From: Mycobacterium kansasii ATCC 12478 | GTDB taxonomy: Bacteria; Actinomycetota; Actinomycetes; Mycobacteriales; Mycobacteriaceae | DNA: 64,000 nt | Direction of reading: 5' to 3' | Assembly: GCF_000157895.3 (NCBI RefSeq) | Contig: NC_022663.1 | Span: 3,968,001 to 4,032,000, forward strand | Shown here: positions 49,243 to 57,950 of the stretch, piece after piece | Numbering within the stretch: the first letter of the stretch is position 1 | How the letters are laid out: every line of letters starts with the position of its first letter | Position numbers and translations under genes: made by a program | The notes under the pieces: model-generated | Databases searched by the model: none | What the model saw: only the letters and a program-made list of their open reading frames with translations | What the model was told of the DNA's origin: nothing

Positions 49243-50466
49243 GTGACTGTGTTCTCGGCACTGTTGCTGGCCGGGGTCTTGTCCGTGCTGGCGCTGGCCG
49301 TAGGTGTTGCGGCGGGAAACCGCCTGTCGCAGCGGGTCGCGCGGCGCCGCCAGCAAGCTGCCACCGAGCGGGCCGGGATCACCGTCGCGCAGATGCTGCA
49401 GCGCATCGTCGCCCTGATGCCGATGGGTGCGGCGGTGGTGGATGCCCATCGCGACGTCGTCTATCTCAACCATCGGGCCAGGGAGCTGGGCCTGGTGCGC
49501 GACCGGCAGCTCGACGACCAAGCCTGGCGGGCCGCGCAGCAGGCGTTGGGCGGTGACGACGTCGAGTTCGATCTGTCACCCGCCAAGCGTGCGGCCGGCC
49601 GTTCCGGGCTATTGGTGCACGGGCACGCCCGGTTGCTGAGCGAGGAAGACCGCAGGTTCGTCGTGGTCTTCGTCCATGACCAGTCCGACTATGCCCGGAT
49701 GGAGGCGACCAGGCGCGACTTCGTGGCCAATGTGAGCCACGAACTCAAGACCCCGGTCGGGGCGATGGCCTTGCTTGCCGAAGCGCTACTCGCGTCGCCG
49801 GATGACTCCGACACCGTTCGTCGGTTCGCCGAGAAGGTGCTCATTGAGGCCAATCGACTTGGCGACATGGTTGCGGAGCTGATCGAGCTGTCCCGGTTGC
49901 AGGGCGCCGAGGGACTGCACAATGTGACCGACGTTGACGTCGACACCATTGTGTCCGAAGCGATTTCACGTCACAAAGTAGCCGCGGACACTGCCGACAT
50001 CGAGGTTCGTACCGATGCGCCCAGCGGGCTACGGGTGCTCGGTGACCAAACCCTGCTGGTTACCGCGTTGGCCAACCTGGTTTCCAATGCGATCGCCTAT
50101 TCACCACGCGGGTCGCTGGTCTCGATCAGCCGGCGCCGCCGCGGTGACAACGTCGAGATCGCCGTCACCGACCGCGGGATCGGGATCGCGCTCGAGGACC
50201 AGGAGCGGGTCTTCGAGCGATTCTTCCGGGGCGACAAGGCGCGCTCGCGGGCCACCGGCGGCAGCGGGCTGGGACTGGCCATCGTCAAGCACGTCGCCGC
50301 CAACCACAACGGGAGCATCGGCGTGTGGAGCAAACCTGGAACCGGGTCCACGTTCACGTTGTCGATTCCGGCGGCGGAATGCGATGAGAGCGAGCTATCT
50401 GACCAACTGCGGGCGCGCGACGCGCGACCCAACAGGTCACAACGAGAGGAAGAGCTGAGTCGATGA
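49243..50466 (+). CDS. senX3: Sensor histidine kinase SenX3
   Basis: A 407-aa sensor kinase of the phosphate-responsive SenX3-RegX3 system. There is one or two N-terminal hydrophobic segments (FSALLLAGVLSVLALAVGVA), then a PAS-like region (about 45-150). The dimerisation/phosphorylation box FVANVSHELKTPVGAMALLA carries the phosphorylated histidine. The ATPase domain has NLVSNAIAYSPRGS, DRGIGIALEDQERVFERFF and GGSGLGLAIVKH. Start is GTG 49243. The stop overlaps the first MIRU ATG by 4 bp, which links it to the repeat array. Confidence 0.96.
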   Translation: MTVFSALLLAGVLSVLALAVGVAAGNRLSQRVARRRQQAATERAGITVAQMLQRIVALMPMGAAVVDAHRDVVYLNHRARELGLVRDRQLDDQAWRAAQQALGGDDVEFDLSPAKRAAGRSGLLVHGHARLLSEEDRRFVVVFVHDQSDYARMEATRRDFVANVSHELKTPVGAMALLAEALLASPDDSDTVRRFAEKVLIEANRLGDMVAELIELSRLQGAEGLHNVTDVDVDTIVSEAISRHKVAADTADIEVRTDAPSGLRVLGDQTLLVTALANLVSNAIAYSPRGSLVSISRRRRGDNVEIAVTDRGIGIALEDQERVFERFFRGDKARSRATGGSGLGLAIVKHVAANHNGSIGVWSKPGTGSTFTLSIPAAECDESELSDQLRARDARPNRSQREEELSR

Positions 50467-50823
50467 CCCGCGCCGACGACGATGCAGTGCGAAGCAATGA
50501 GGTGGGGGTACCGCCCGCTTGCGGGGGAGAGTGGCGCTGATGACCCGCGCCGACGACGATGCAGTGCGAAGCAATGAGGTGGGGGTACCGCCCGCTTGCG
50601 GGGGAGAGTGGCGCTGATGACCCGCGCCGACGACGATGCAGTGCGAAGCAATGAGGTGGGGGTACCGCCCGCTTGCGGGGGAGAGTGGCGCTGATGACCC
50701 GCGCCGACGACGATGCAGTGCGAAGCAATGAGGTGGGGGTACCGCCCGCTTGCGGGGGAGAGTGGCGCTGATGACCCGCGCCGACGACGATGCAGTGCGA
50801 AGCAATGAGGAGGAGTGGCGCTG
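50463..50823 (+). repeat. MIRU-type tandem repeat: four 77-bp units and one 53-bp unit
   Basis: Units begin at 50463, 50540, 50617 and 50694 (77 bp each) and 50771 (53 bp). The 77-bp units look identical; the 53-bp unit lacks an internal 24-bp segment. Each unit is a small reading frame with ATG at its start and TGA overlapping the next ATG by one base. The long units encode 25 residues (MTRADDDAVRSNEVGV then PPACGGEWR), the short one 17. The chain runs from the senX3 stop to the regX3 start, so ribosomes could re-initiate through it. This matches the MIRU array known at the same site in M. tuberculosis. Confidence 0.95.
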
Positions 50824-51507
50824 ATGACCAACGTGCTGATCGTAGAGGACGAGGAGTCGTTGGCCGATCCGCTGGCATTTCTGTTGCGCAAGGAGGGCTT
50901 CGAGGCGACGGTGGTGACCGATGGTCCGGCGGCGTTGGCCGAGTTCGACCGGTCCGGCGCCGACATCGTGCTGCTGGATCTGATGCTGCCGGGGATGTCG
51001 GGCACCGACGTGTGCAAGCAGTTGCGTGCCCGGTCCAGCGTTCCGGTGATCATGGTGACGGCTCGGGACAGCGAGATCGACAAGGTGGTCGGACTCGAGT
51101 TGGGCGCTGACGACTACGTGACCAAGCCGTATTCGGCACGCGAGTTGATCGCCCGAATCCGCGCGGTGCTTCGCCGCGGCGGCGACGACGACGCCGAATC
51201 GAGCGACGGCATCCTGGAGTCCGGGCCGGTGCGGATGGACGTCGAGCGTCATGTCGTCTCGGTGAACGGCGAGGTCATTACTTTGCCGCTCAAGGAGTTC
51301 GACCTGCTGGAATACCTGATGCGCAACAGCGGGCGGGTGTTGACCCGCGGCCAGCTGATCGACCGGGTCTGGGGTGCGGACTACGTTGGCGACACCAAGA
51401 CGCTCGACGTCCACGTCAAGCGCCTGCGGTCCAAAATCGAGGCCGACCCCGCCAATCCGGTGCACTTGGTGACGGTGCGGGGACTCGGTTACAAGCTCGA
51501 GGGCTGA
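50824..51507 (+). CDS. regX3: Response regulator RegX3
   Basis: A 227-aa OmpR/PhoB-type regulator, identical in length to M. tuberculosis RegX3. The receiver domain (about 1-120) has VLIVEDEESLADPLAFLLRK, the phosphorylated Asp in IVLLDLMLPGMSG and the switch lysine in DDYVTKPYSARELI. The C-terminal winged helix (about 130-227) has LTRGQLIDRVWG and LDVHVKRLRSKIE. The start ATG overlaps the TGA of the last MIRU unit. It controls phosphate-starvation genes. The next gene is on the opposite strand. Confidence 0.97.
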   Translation: MTNVLIVEDEESLADPLAFLLRKEGFEATVVTDGPAALAEFDRSGADIVLLDLMLPGMSGTDVCKQLRARSSVPVIMVTARDSEIDKVVGLELGADDYVTKPYSARELIARIRAVLRRGGDDDAESSDGILESGPVRMDVERHVVSVNGEVITLPLKEFDLLEYLMRNSGRVLTRGQLIDRVWGADYVGDTKTLDVHVKRLRSKIEADPANPVHLVTVRGLGYKLEG

Positions 51508-51687
51508 CCTCTTGCTCCGGGCTCGGCGGGTTGGTATCGACAGGTGCCGCTCTGTGGCGGAATCGGGCCGAAGGTAATTACGCCTCGCGAGTTTGACCGG
51601 GCAGCGGGCCGTTCGCCGATAAGGCACCATGTGGCGCCAACGCGCGTCCCAAGGCCCATGGGCCACAGCAGCTTTGGTGTATCAGGT

Positions 51688-53607
51688 CTAGAAGAATATC
51701 GGCCAGGTTGCTGATGGGCCGGGCTGACCGGCTTGGCCCGCGACGCCTGCCGTGCCGGCAGTGCCATCGGCGCCGTTAATCCCGGCGGTGCCGTCGGCCA
51801 ATCCGCTTCCGGCGGTGCCGCCGACAGCGGCCGCCCCAGCGGCACCTGCCGCTCCGCCTGCGCCAGCAGCGCCGCCCGATCCCAGCGGGCCGGCGCCAAT
51901 GCCTATCCGGATTCCGCCATCGCTGGTGGGCCCGAGCAATCCACCGAGGCCGAACCTTCCAGCGGCCCCGCCGTTGCCGCCGTCGCCGCCGTCGCCGCCG
52001 TCACCGCCGTCGCCGCCGTTACCGCCGTCGCCGCCCTTGCCTATGCCTGCGGTGAGATCACCCCCGGCGCCGCCGGCTCCGCCGGAACCGCCCGAACCAC
52101 CGGCGCCGCCGGCGCCGCCGGCACCGCCATCACCGGCCGCGCCGCCGTTGCCGTACAGCCGCCCGCCGTTACCGCCGATACCGCCGGTGCCGCCGTTGCC
52201 GCCGTGGCCGCCGGCGGTCTTTCCGTCAGCGCCGTCGCCGCCGTCGCCGCCCAGACCACCCGTGCCGTTGCCGCCGGCAGCTGATGCCATCCCGCCGTCA
52301 CCGCCGACGCCACCGGCGCCGCCCGACATCCCGAACCCGCCGGCGCCGCCAGCGCCGCCAGCGCCACCGGCGCCACCGTTGCCGATGAATAGCCCGGCCT
52401 GACCCCCGTTGCCGCCAACACCCCCGTTGCCGCCCGCCCCGCCGGACAGATCACCGGCCGCGCCGTTGCCACCGTCTCTGCCGAATCCTCCGAAGGCTGT
52501 CGCATGGAGGGTGGAGGATGTGGCGGCACCGCCGTGGCCGCCGGCGCCGCCCGAGCCGCCGGCCGCGCCAGCGTCGGCTCCGTAACCGCCGCCGCCGCCG
52601 CGCGCCAAACCCGTGACCGACAGCCCGGGGCCACCGCTTCCATCCGGCATGACAGTGGCGTTGCCGCCGGTCCCGCCAGCGCCGCCGTTGGGCCCGGGAC
52701 CGCCGTCGCCTCCGTTACCGGCGATGGCTTCGTACAGAACCGGAGCGGCGGCCTTGGTCAGGATGAGTTTCGCGTCACCGCCGGCCCCGCCCGTACCGCC
52801 GCCGATACCAGTTCCGCCCGGACTGCCAATCTCGCCCGAGCCGCCGTGCGGGAAGTTATCGGTTCCCGACGCATTGTCGCCGCGCTGCCCGGTGGCGGCG
52901 GTGCCGGTATCGGTCGGGCTGAGGCCGTTGGCGCCGCCGAGTCCGGTGCCGCCGCGCCCGCCGGCTCCGCCGTCTCCGAAGAAGTAGGCGCTGCCGCCAT
53001 TGCCGCCGGCAGCGCCGATCCCGCCGGTGCCGCCGGCGCCACCGTTGCCCAACAGCCAGCCCCCGGCGCCGCCGTTTCCGCCGCGCGCCCCGATGCCGCC
53101 GGTCCCGCCGATCCCGCCACTGCCGATGAGTCCGGCGTCGCCGCCGGCACCGCCGGCTTGTCCGGGCGCGCCGGAGGCGCCGTTGCCGCCGTTGCCGAAC
53201 AACAAGCCGCCCGCTTCACCGGCCTGCCCGGTGCCTGGCGCCCCGTCGAAGCCGTTGCCGATCATTGGGCGTCCCAGCAATGCCCGCGAGGGTGCGTTGA
53301 GCACGTTGAGCAGTTGCTGGGCGGCGTTGGCGGTCTCGGCGCTGGCATAGGAACTCATGCCGGCCTGCAGGGTGCGCACGAAGTGGTCGTGAAAGGCGCC
53401 CGCCTGGGCGCTTAACTGTTGGTACTCCTCGGCGTAAGTGTTGAATAGGGTGGCGATTGCCGCTGACACCTCATCGCCGGCGGCGGCCAGCAACTTAGTT
53501 GTTGGGACTGCCGCGGTCTCGTTGGCCGAGTCGATTGCCGAGCCGATCCCCATGAGGTCGCCCGCTGCCGCCAGCAACGGGTCGGGCGCCGCGATCAGGA
53601 ATGACAT
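51688..53607 (-). CDS. PE_PGRS family protein
   Basis: A 639-aa PE_PGRS protein. The PE domain (about 1-95) starts MSFLIAAPDPLLAAAGDLMG and includes EEYQQLSAQAGAFHDHFVRT. A linker with RPMIGNGFDGAPGTG leads to about 500 residues of Gly-Gly-X repeats (GGAGGxGG, NGGxGG), ending in ATWPIFF. Such proteins are ESX-5-dependent, cell-surface or secreted. The ATG at 53607 is 21 bp inside the open frame and gives the normal PE start. M. tuberculosis has no PE_PGRS between regX3 and Rv0492c, so this is an insertion specific to other lineages. Confidence 0.93.
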   Translation of the reverse strand: MSFLIAAPDPLLAAAGDLMGIGSAIDSANETAAVPTTKLLAAAGDEVSAAIATLFNTYAEEYQQLSAQAGAFHDHFVRTLQAGMSSYASAETANAAQQLLNVLNAPSRALLGRPMIGNGFDGAPGTGQAGEAGGLLFGNGGNGASGAPGQAGGAGGDAGLIGSGGIGGTGGIGARGGNGGAGGWLLGNGGAGGTGGIGAAGGNGGSAYFFGDGGAGGRGGTGLGGANGLSPTDTGTAATGQRGDNASGTDNFPHGGSGEIGSPGGTGIGGGTGGAGGDAKLILTKAAAPVLYEAIAGNGGDGGPGPNGGAGGTGGNATVMPDGSGGPGLSVTGLARGGGGGYGADAGAAGGSGGAGGHGGAATSSTLHATAFGGFGRDGGNGAAGDLSGGAGGNGGVGGNGGQAGLFIGNGGAGGAGGAGGAGGFGMSGGAGGVGGDGGMASAAGGNGTGGLGGDGGDGADGKTAGGHGGNGGTGGIGGNGGRLYGNGGAAGDGGAGGAGGAGGSGGSGGAGGAGGDLTAGIGKGGDGGNGGDGGDGGDGGDGGNGGAAGRFGLGGLLGPTSDGGIRIGIGAGPLGSGGAAGAGGAAGAAGAAAVGGTAGSGLADGTAGINGADGTAGTAGVAGQAGQPGPSATWPIFF

Positions 53608-53736
53608 GGGTCGTCCTCCTCCAAACATTGGCCCCGCATGGCGCTTGGAGTCCTTAGTGTCCGGGGCGCGCTTGTCGCAGTTGTTCGGAGAAGATGAAAT
53701 ACGCTGGCTGGCGCTCTTCAGCCCAGACTGTCGCGG

Positions 53737-55602
53737 TCAGCGACGGGCGACTATCTGGTCGGCCACGGCCAGTGCCAGCGCCATGATCGACACCTGCGGG
53801 TTCACCTCCGCACAGCTGGGCAGAATCGATGCGTCGGCAACCCACACACCGTCGACGCCGCGCAGCCGGCCGGTCGGGTCGACTGGACAGATCTGCGGGT
53901 CGGCGCCGGCGGCCGCGGTCCCGGTCGGATGGAAGGCCGCCAGGTGCAGGCTTGCGGGGTCGCTGCGCCGCACCGCCTCCCGCAGCTCGGGCAGCGACGT
54001 CACCGTCGTGGCGCCGGGCAGGCCGGTGAGTACCTCGGCCGCCCCGGCCTCGAAAAGCAGCCGGCCGATGGCCTCCATGGCGACTCGCAGCTTGGCGATG
54101 TCGGCGCGGGCGATGTCGTAGCGCACCAGCGCCTCCCCCCGCACTGACCGGACCGACCCCACGCCCTGGTCGGCAACCATCGCACCGAAGGTAGCGACCC
54201 GAGCCGCCCGATCCAGCCAGCCGAGCAGTTCTGCGCCGTAGCCGGGAAAGACCATCGAGCCCATGCCCGGTGGCGTGGCCGTCGCCTCGATCAGCACCCC
54301 GTCGGATTCGTGGAACTCGTGGACCGCCGCACTTTGCAACACTCCGCGCCAGGCGTACACGTCTTCGTCGAACCGGCCGGCGACCATCGTCGCCGGGTGC
54401 AGCGCGAGGTTCCGGCCGAGCCGGGGATGGCCGCCAAGACCGCTGCGCCACAACAACATCGGCGTCTCGGTGGCGCCGGCGGCGACGACGACGGTGTTTG
54501 CCAGCACGTCGATCGCGGTGCCGTCGGGCCGGCGGGCGCGCACGCCGCGGGCGCGTCCGTGCTCGTGCAACACCCGTTCCACGCGCGCCCGGGAGACGAT
54601 CCGCGCCCCGGCCGCGCAGGCCTGCGGCAGCGCGTTGAGGTGTACCCCGAACTTGGCGTTGCGGGGGCAGCCGATCGCGCACTGGCAACAGCCGCCACAG
54701 CCGGGCGCGTTGCGCGGGATGGGCGCTGCCCGCCAGCCCAGCGCGGTGGCGGCATCGAGCAACAGGTTGCCGTTGCGGCCCATGATGTCCAGCGGAGCCG
54801 GCGCGACCTGCAGCGTGCGCTCGACCTCGTCGAGGTGGCAGGCCAGCCGGTCCGGGTCCGCCAGGTCAAGCCCGAACTCGTGGCGCCAGCGCCGTTGCAC
54901 CGCATCGGGCGGCCGAAAGCAGGTGCCGGAGTTGACCACGGTGGTGCCGCCGACCGCCCGGCCCATCGGCAGCACCACCGACGGGCGGCCCAGCGCGATG
55001 GTGGCCCCGGCGCCGCGGTAAAGGCCGGCATATCGGTCGATCGGGTGGGTGGTGCGGAACTCCTCGACCGTCCAGCGCCGCCCCTCCTCGAGCACGACGA
55101 CGCCGAGGCCGGCCCGTGCCAGCGTGCGCGCGGCCATGGCCCCGCCGGCCCCGGAGCCGACGATCACCGCATCGGTGGTGACGACCGCAGGGCTATCCGT
55201 CGACGACGTGACGGTCAGCGCGGCATCCGGGCGCGCCGGGTCGTGCCCCTGGGCCCGGGCGAGCAGCTCGTCGGCGTAGGCGTCCGCGCCGTTGGCCAGC
55301 AGCACGATCGCTTTCAGGCCCTCCACCGCGGCACCCATATCTGGACCGACGGCCGCAATCCGGCCCAGCACCCGGGCCCGGTCCGCCGGGTTCAATCGTG
55401 GCAACGACCGGCCCGTGGTCAGGTAGCTCGCGGCCGCCAGCGACAGCACCCCGGCGCGCACCGCGAACCGTTGCGTCGCCGGCAGCTGTTCGACGTAGCG
55501 CCCGACGCGCTCGACGAACTGAGCCGGCGCCGGACCCCCGTGCTCGGGTGGCAGCAACGCCGTCCCAAACGCGGCCACGGCCCGGTCGGCCAGCCGGCTC
55601 AT
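53737..55602 (-). CDS. GMC-type FAD oxidoreductase (Rv0492c homologue)
   Basis: A 621-aa flavoprotein. An N-terminal helical region of about 140 residues precedes the FAD motif AVIVGSGAGGAMAARTLARAG. Landmarks are VVLPMGRAVGGTTVVNSGTC, the cysteine-rich GCGGCCQCAIGCPRNAKFGV, LHLAAFHPTGTAAAGADP and the C-terminal PQVSIMALALAVADQI. The cysteine cluster is unusual among GMC enzymes and may bind metal. Oxidation of an alcohol or sterol-like substrate is inferred. The ATG overlaps the stop of the upstream 109-aa gene by 4 bp. Confidence 0.88.
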   Translation of the reverse strand: MSRLADRAVAAFGTALLPPEHGGPAPAQFVERVGRYVEQLPATQRFAVRAGVLSLAAASYLTTGRSLPRLNPADRARVLGRIAAVGPDMGAAVEGLKAIVLLANGADAYADELLARAQGHDPARPDAALTVTSSTDSPAVVTTDAVIVGSGAGGAMAARTLARAGLGVVVLEEGRRWTVEEFRTTHPIDRYAGLYRGAGATIALGRPSVVLPMGRAVGGTTVVNSGTCFRPPDAVQRRWRHEFGLDLADPDRLACHLDEVERTLQVAPAPLDIMGRNGNLLLDAATALGWRAAPIPRNAPGCGGCCQCAIGCPRNAKFGVHLNALPQACAAGARIVSRARVERVLHEHGRARGVRARRPDGTAIDVLANTVVVAAGATETPMLLWRSGLGGHPRLGRNLALHPATMVAGRFDEDVYAWRGVLQSAAVHEFHESDGVLIEATATPPGMGSMVFPGYGAELLGWLDRAARVATFGAMVADQGVGSVRSVRGEALVRYDIARADIAKLRVAMEAIGRLLFEAGAAEVLTGLPGATTVTSLPELREAVRRSDPASLHLAAFHPTGTAAAGADPQICPVDPTGRLRGVDGVWVADASILPSCAEVNPQVSIMALALAVADQIVARR

Positions 55603-55928
55603 CGTCGGCGCCCGAACCGTCGACCGAGTTTGATGAAGAACGGATAGGTCCCGAAGATGCCGCCGGCGGCGGCGTGCAACGGCCACCCTGCTTCCGCGGT
55701 GTCCACGTCGAACACGCCGCTGTTCCACATGAAGTCACGGCCGTTCTGCGAGCGGAAGGGGCGCCACAAGAACCCCAGCCCGGGCACGTTGTTGTAGAGC
55801 CCGAACGATCCCGCGAAGAAGACACCGAGCACGGCGGCTTCGATGAGATCACGACGGTCTTCGGGCACCCTGCGCTCGATGAGCGCTCCGCTGGCGAACA
55901 GCAGCGGCGGGTCCAGGAGAAAGCTCAT
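55599..55928 (-). CDS. Small protein of the Rv0492A family
   Basis: A 109-aa protein, same length as M. tuberculosis Rv0492A. It starts MSFLLDPPLLFASGALIERR and contains AAVLGVFFAGSFGLYNNVPG and FMWNSGVFDVDTAEAGWPLH, ending with a basic GRRFGRRR. One or two hydrophobic segments suggest membrane association. It is the middle gene of a coupled trio, with 4-bp ATGA overlaps on both sides, so it probably assists the GMC oxidoreductase. Function is otherwise unknown. Confidence 0.8.
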   Translation of the reverse strand: MSFLLDPPLLFASGALIERRVPEDRRDLIEAAVLGVFFAGSFGLYNNVPGLGFLWRPFRSQNGRDFMWNSGVFDVDTAEAGWPLHAAAGGIFGTYPFFIKLGRRFGRRR

Positions 55929-56884
55929 GACGGGGTCCTTTCGTTGACGGCGGGTGCGTCGGCTCCGCGCAGCCCGACTTCGGCATGTCCGATGCCCAAC
56001 ACCGACCAACGCCGGTCGTCGACCTCGATGTAGATGTCGGCCTGTTCGGTGTTGGTGCACACCGCCCTGCCCCCGTCCGGATCGGTGTATTCCAAGCTCA
56101 CGCACCTGTCCGGGGGCTGATCGACGCGGATCAGCACTTTCCGGCCGCTGATGCGTCCCTCCAGCTGCCAGTGCGCCACGCCGAGCGTGGTGCGCATCCG
56201 CAGGGACGGGAAAGGGCTTGCCGGCCAGTCTTTTCCGTCAATGCGGAACCGGACGAACGCCAGTGGCGCAAGCTTGCGCAGTCCCGGCTTGTGCGACACC
56301 GCGGTGACGGCCTCCACGACGTCGCCGCCGCCGAGGTCGGCGTGGATCCAGCCCCAGCGCTTGGCATTGCCATGCCCGTAGATGTGTGCGACGCCGCCGC
56401 GCCAGCCGGTGACGGGATGGGTGCTGGTGCCTTCGGAATCCACGCTCAGCGAGCCGGTGAAGTCGGCCGTGGGGGCGAGCACCACCTGCGCGCCCGGCAG
56501 CAACTCGCGCTCCCACGCCGCCCGGGGAAACGTCCACAGCGGCGCGCCGGCGTCCGTCCAGGCCAGGTCCCAAGCCACTGATCCGGCCCGCCCGGTCAGC
56601 TTTCCGGGCGCCACCCGGGCGCCGGCGGCGTCGAACCATGCCGAGCCGGCGGCGGGCTGGACCGGCGTCGGACCGAAACGTTCGGTGCGCGGCGGGCCCT
56701 CCGGCGGAAACCAGGTGACCCAGCCGTGCCCGTAGGGCGATCCGGTTGTCGGCGCCACCGTTTCGCAATGGACCCACAGACCAGCGCGCGTCGACGGATC
56801 GGACAGGGTGGCGTACCAGACTTCCAGCCGTCCCGCCTTACCTTGCCAGCGCGGGGCTACCGCCGACAGCAATTCATCGTCCAC
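55925..56884 (-). CDS. Conserved protein of unknown function (Rv0493c homologue)
   Basis: About 319 aa, rich in Trp and Gly and mostly beta-predicted (RLEVWYATLSDPSTRAGLWV, GHGWVTWFPPEG, AKRWGWIHADLGGGDVVEAV). The alternating pattern resembles lipocalin-like AttH/CrtC hydratase folds, but this is only a suggestion. The GTG at 56884 is chosen because GGAGG lies 8 bp before it; a GTG at 56893 would overlap that ribosome site. It heads the operon with Rv0492A and GMC oxidoreductase homologues and is divergent from the GntR regulator (44 bp between starts). Confidence 0.8.
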   Translation of the reverse strand: MDDELLSAVAPRWQGKAGRLEVWYATLSDPSTRAGLWVHCETVAPTTGSPYGHGWVTWFPPEGPPRTERFGPTPVQPAAGSAWFDAAGARVAPGKLTGRAGSVAWDLAWTDAGAPLWTFPRAAWERELLPGAQVVLAPTADFTGSLSVDSEGTSTHPVTGWRGGVAHIYGHGNAKRWGWIHADLGGGDVVEAVTAVSHKPGLRKLAPLAFVRFRIDGKDWPASPFPSLRMRTTLGVAHWQLEGRISGRKVLIRVDQPPDRCVSLEYTDPDGGRAVCTNTEQADIYIEVDDRRWSVLGIGHAEVGLRGADAPAVNERTPS

Positions 56885-56915
56885 TTGCTCCACCTCCGGT
56901 TGATTCGTCCACTAT

Positions 56916-56930
56916 ATTGGTTGAGCCAAT
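56916..56930. promoter_or_regulatory. FadR-type operator at the GntR gene start
   Basis: ATTGG-TTGAG-CCAAT is a perfect inverted repeat with a 5-bp centre that runs into the GntR-family start codon at 56929. It contains TGGN5CCA-like symmetry, typical of FadR-group operators. TATATT at 56914-56919 overlaps it and could be the -10 of the regulator, so binding would be autorepressive and could also block the divergent operon. Confidence 0.55.
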
Positions 56931-57651
56931 GAACCAGTCAAGTGCCTTTCAGCCGCCGGACCGTCTGCGCGTCGACGAACAGATCGCCGCGTCGATCGCG
57001 GACGCCATCCTGGACGGGGTCTTCCCGCCCGGCTCGACGCTGCCGCCGGAGCGTGACCTGGCGGCACAGTTCGGGGTCAACCGCACGTCGCTGCGGCAGG
57101 GGCTGGCCCGGCTGCAGCAGATGGGCCTGATCGAGGTCAGACACGGCAGCGGCAGCGTGGTACGCGATCCCGAGGGGCTCACCCATCCCGCCGTGGTCGA
57201 GGCGCTGGTACGCAAACTGGGTCCGGATTTCCTCGCCGAACTGCTGGAGATCCGCGCGGCGCTAGGTCCGTTGATCGGCCGCCTGGCCGCACAGCGACAC
57301 ACCCCCGACGATGCCCACGCATTACGCGACGCCCTGGCAGCACTGCGGGACGCCGATGGTGCCGCCGCCCGGCAGGCGGCCGATCTCGCGTATTTCCGGG
57401 TGCTCATCCACAGCACCCGTAACCGCGCACTGGGGTTGCTGTATCGCTGGGTCGAGCACGCCTTCGGCGGCCGCGAGCACGAGCTGACCGGGGCCTACAA
57501 CGACGCCGAACCGGTGCTGGCCGATCTGCGAGCGATCACCAAGGCGGTGCTGGAGTGCGACCCTGTTGCCGCCGGCGCGGCCGTCGAGGCGTATCTGCGC
57601 GCCAGCGCGCTGCGGATGATCGTGGCCTACACCGAGGGATCCGCGAGCTGA
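56929..57651 (+). CDS. GntR/FadR-like regulator (Rv0494 homologue)
   Basis: A 240-aa regulator of the FadR subgroup. The winged helix (about 10-75) has STLPPERDLAAQFGVNRTSL then RQGLARLQQMGLIEVRHGSG. The C-terminal FCD-type helical domain has FLAELLEIRAALGPLIGRLA and LIHSTRNRALGLLYRWVEHA. The M. tuberculosis homologue is a starvation-linked, long-chain acyl-CoA-responsive autoregulator. An upstream in-frame TTG at 56917 is another possible start. The palindrome at the start codon is the likely operator. Confidence 0.9.
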   Translation: MNQSSAFQPPDRLRVDEQIAASIADAILDGVFPPGSTLPPERDLAAQFGVNRTSLRQGLARLQQMGLIEVRHGSGSVVRDPEGLTHPAVVEALVRKLGPDFLAELLEIRAALGPLIGRLAAQRHTPDDAHALRDALAALRDADGAAARQAADLAYFRVLIHSTRNRALGLLYRWVEHAFGGREHELTGAYNDAEPVLADLRAITKAVLECDPVAAGAAVEAYLRASALRMIVAYTEGSAS

Positions 57652-57654
57652 CTG

Positions 57655-57890
57655 TGCGCTAGCCGTTGGTCCCCGTACTGGCCCAACAGCAGCCCGCCGG
57701 TGCCGCCGGGCCCCTGGCCCCAGCCGCCGTTGCCGCCGTTGCCGATCAGGGCGGTGTTGCCGCCGCCACCGCCGGTGGCATCGAACGCGCCACCGGTTCC
57801 CGCGTTCCCGCCGTCGCCGGCGTGGCCGATGAACCTGGCATCCCCGCCGCCGCTGCCGAACAGCCCGATGGCGTTGCCGCCGGTGCCGCT
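57655..57890 (-). pseudogene. PGRS-domain remnant
   Basis: The minus strand reads as PGRS repeat: SGTGGNAIGLFGSGGGDARF, then IGHAGDGGNAGTGG and NTALIGNGGNGGWGQ, ending GGTGGLLLGQYGD. The frame has no PE domain, no start signal, and runs without a PE_PGRS-like end into the 3' end of the GntR gene. I read it as the tail fragment of a lost PE_PGRS gene. M. tuberculosis has no gene here. Confidence 0.65.
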
Positions 57891-57950
57891 ACGACGTCGC
57901 GCGCCGGACGCCGGATAGCGCCGTTGCGCAAACTCCCCCCGGCCCGTCCG

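Noticed and set aside
50463..50823. Possible CRISPR array
   Set aside because: Repeats are head-to-tail without spacers and form overlapping small frames; this is a MIRU tandem repeat.
51752..53350. Pro/Ala-rich plus-strand frames opposite the PE_PGRS gene
   Set aside because: They are the antisense reading of Gly-Gly-X repeats, with no independent start signals.
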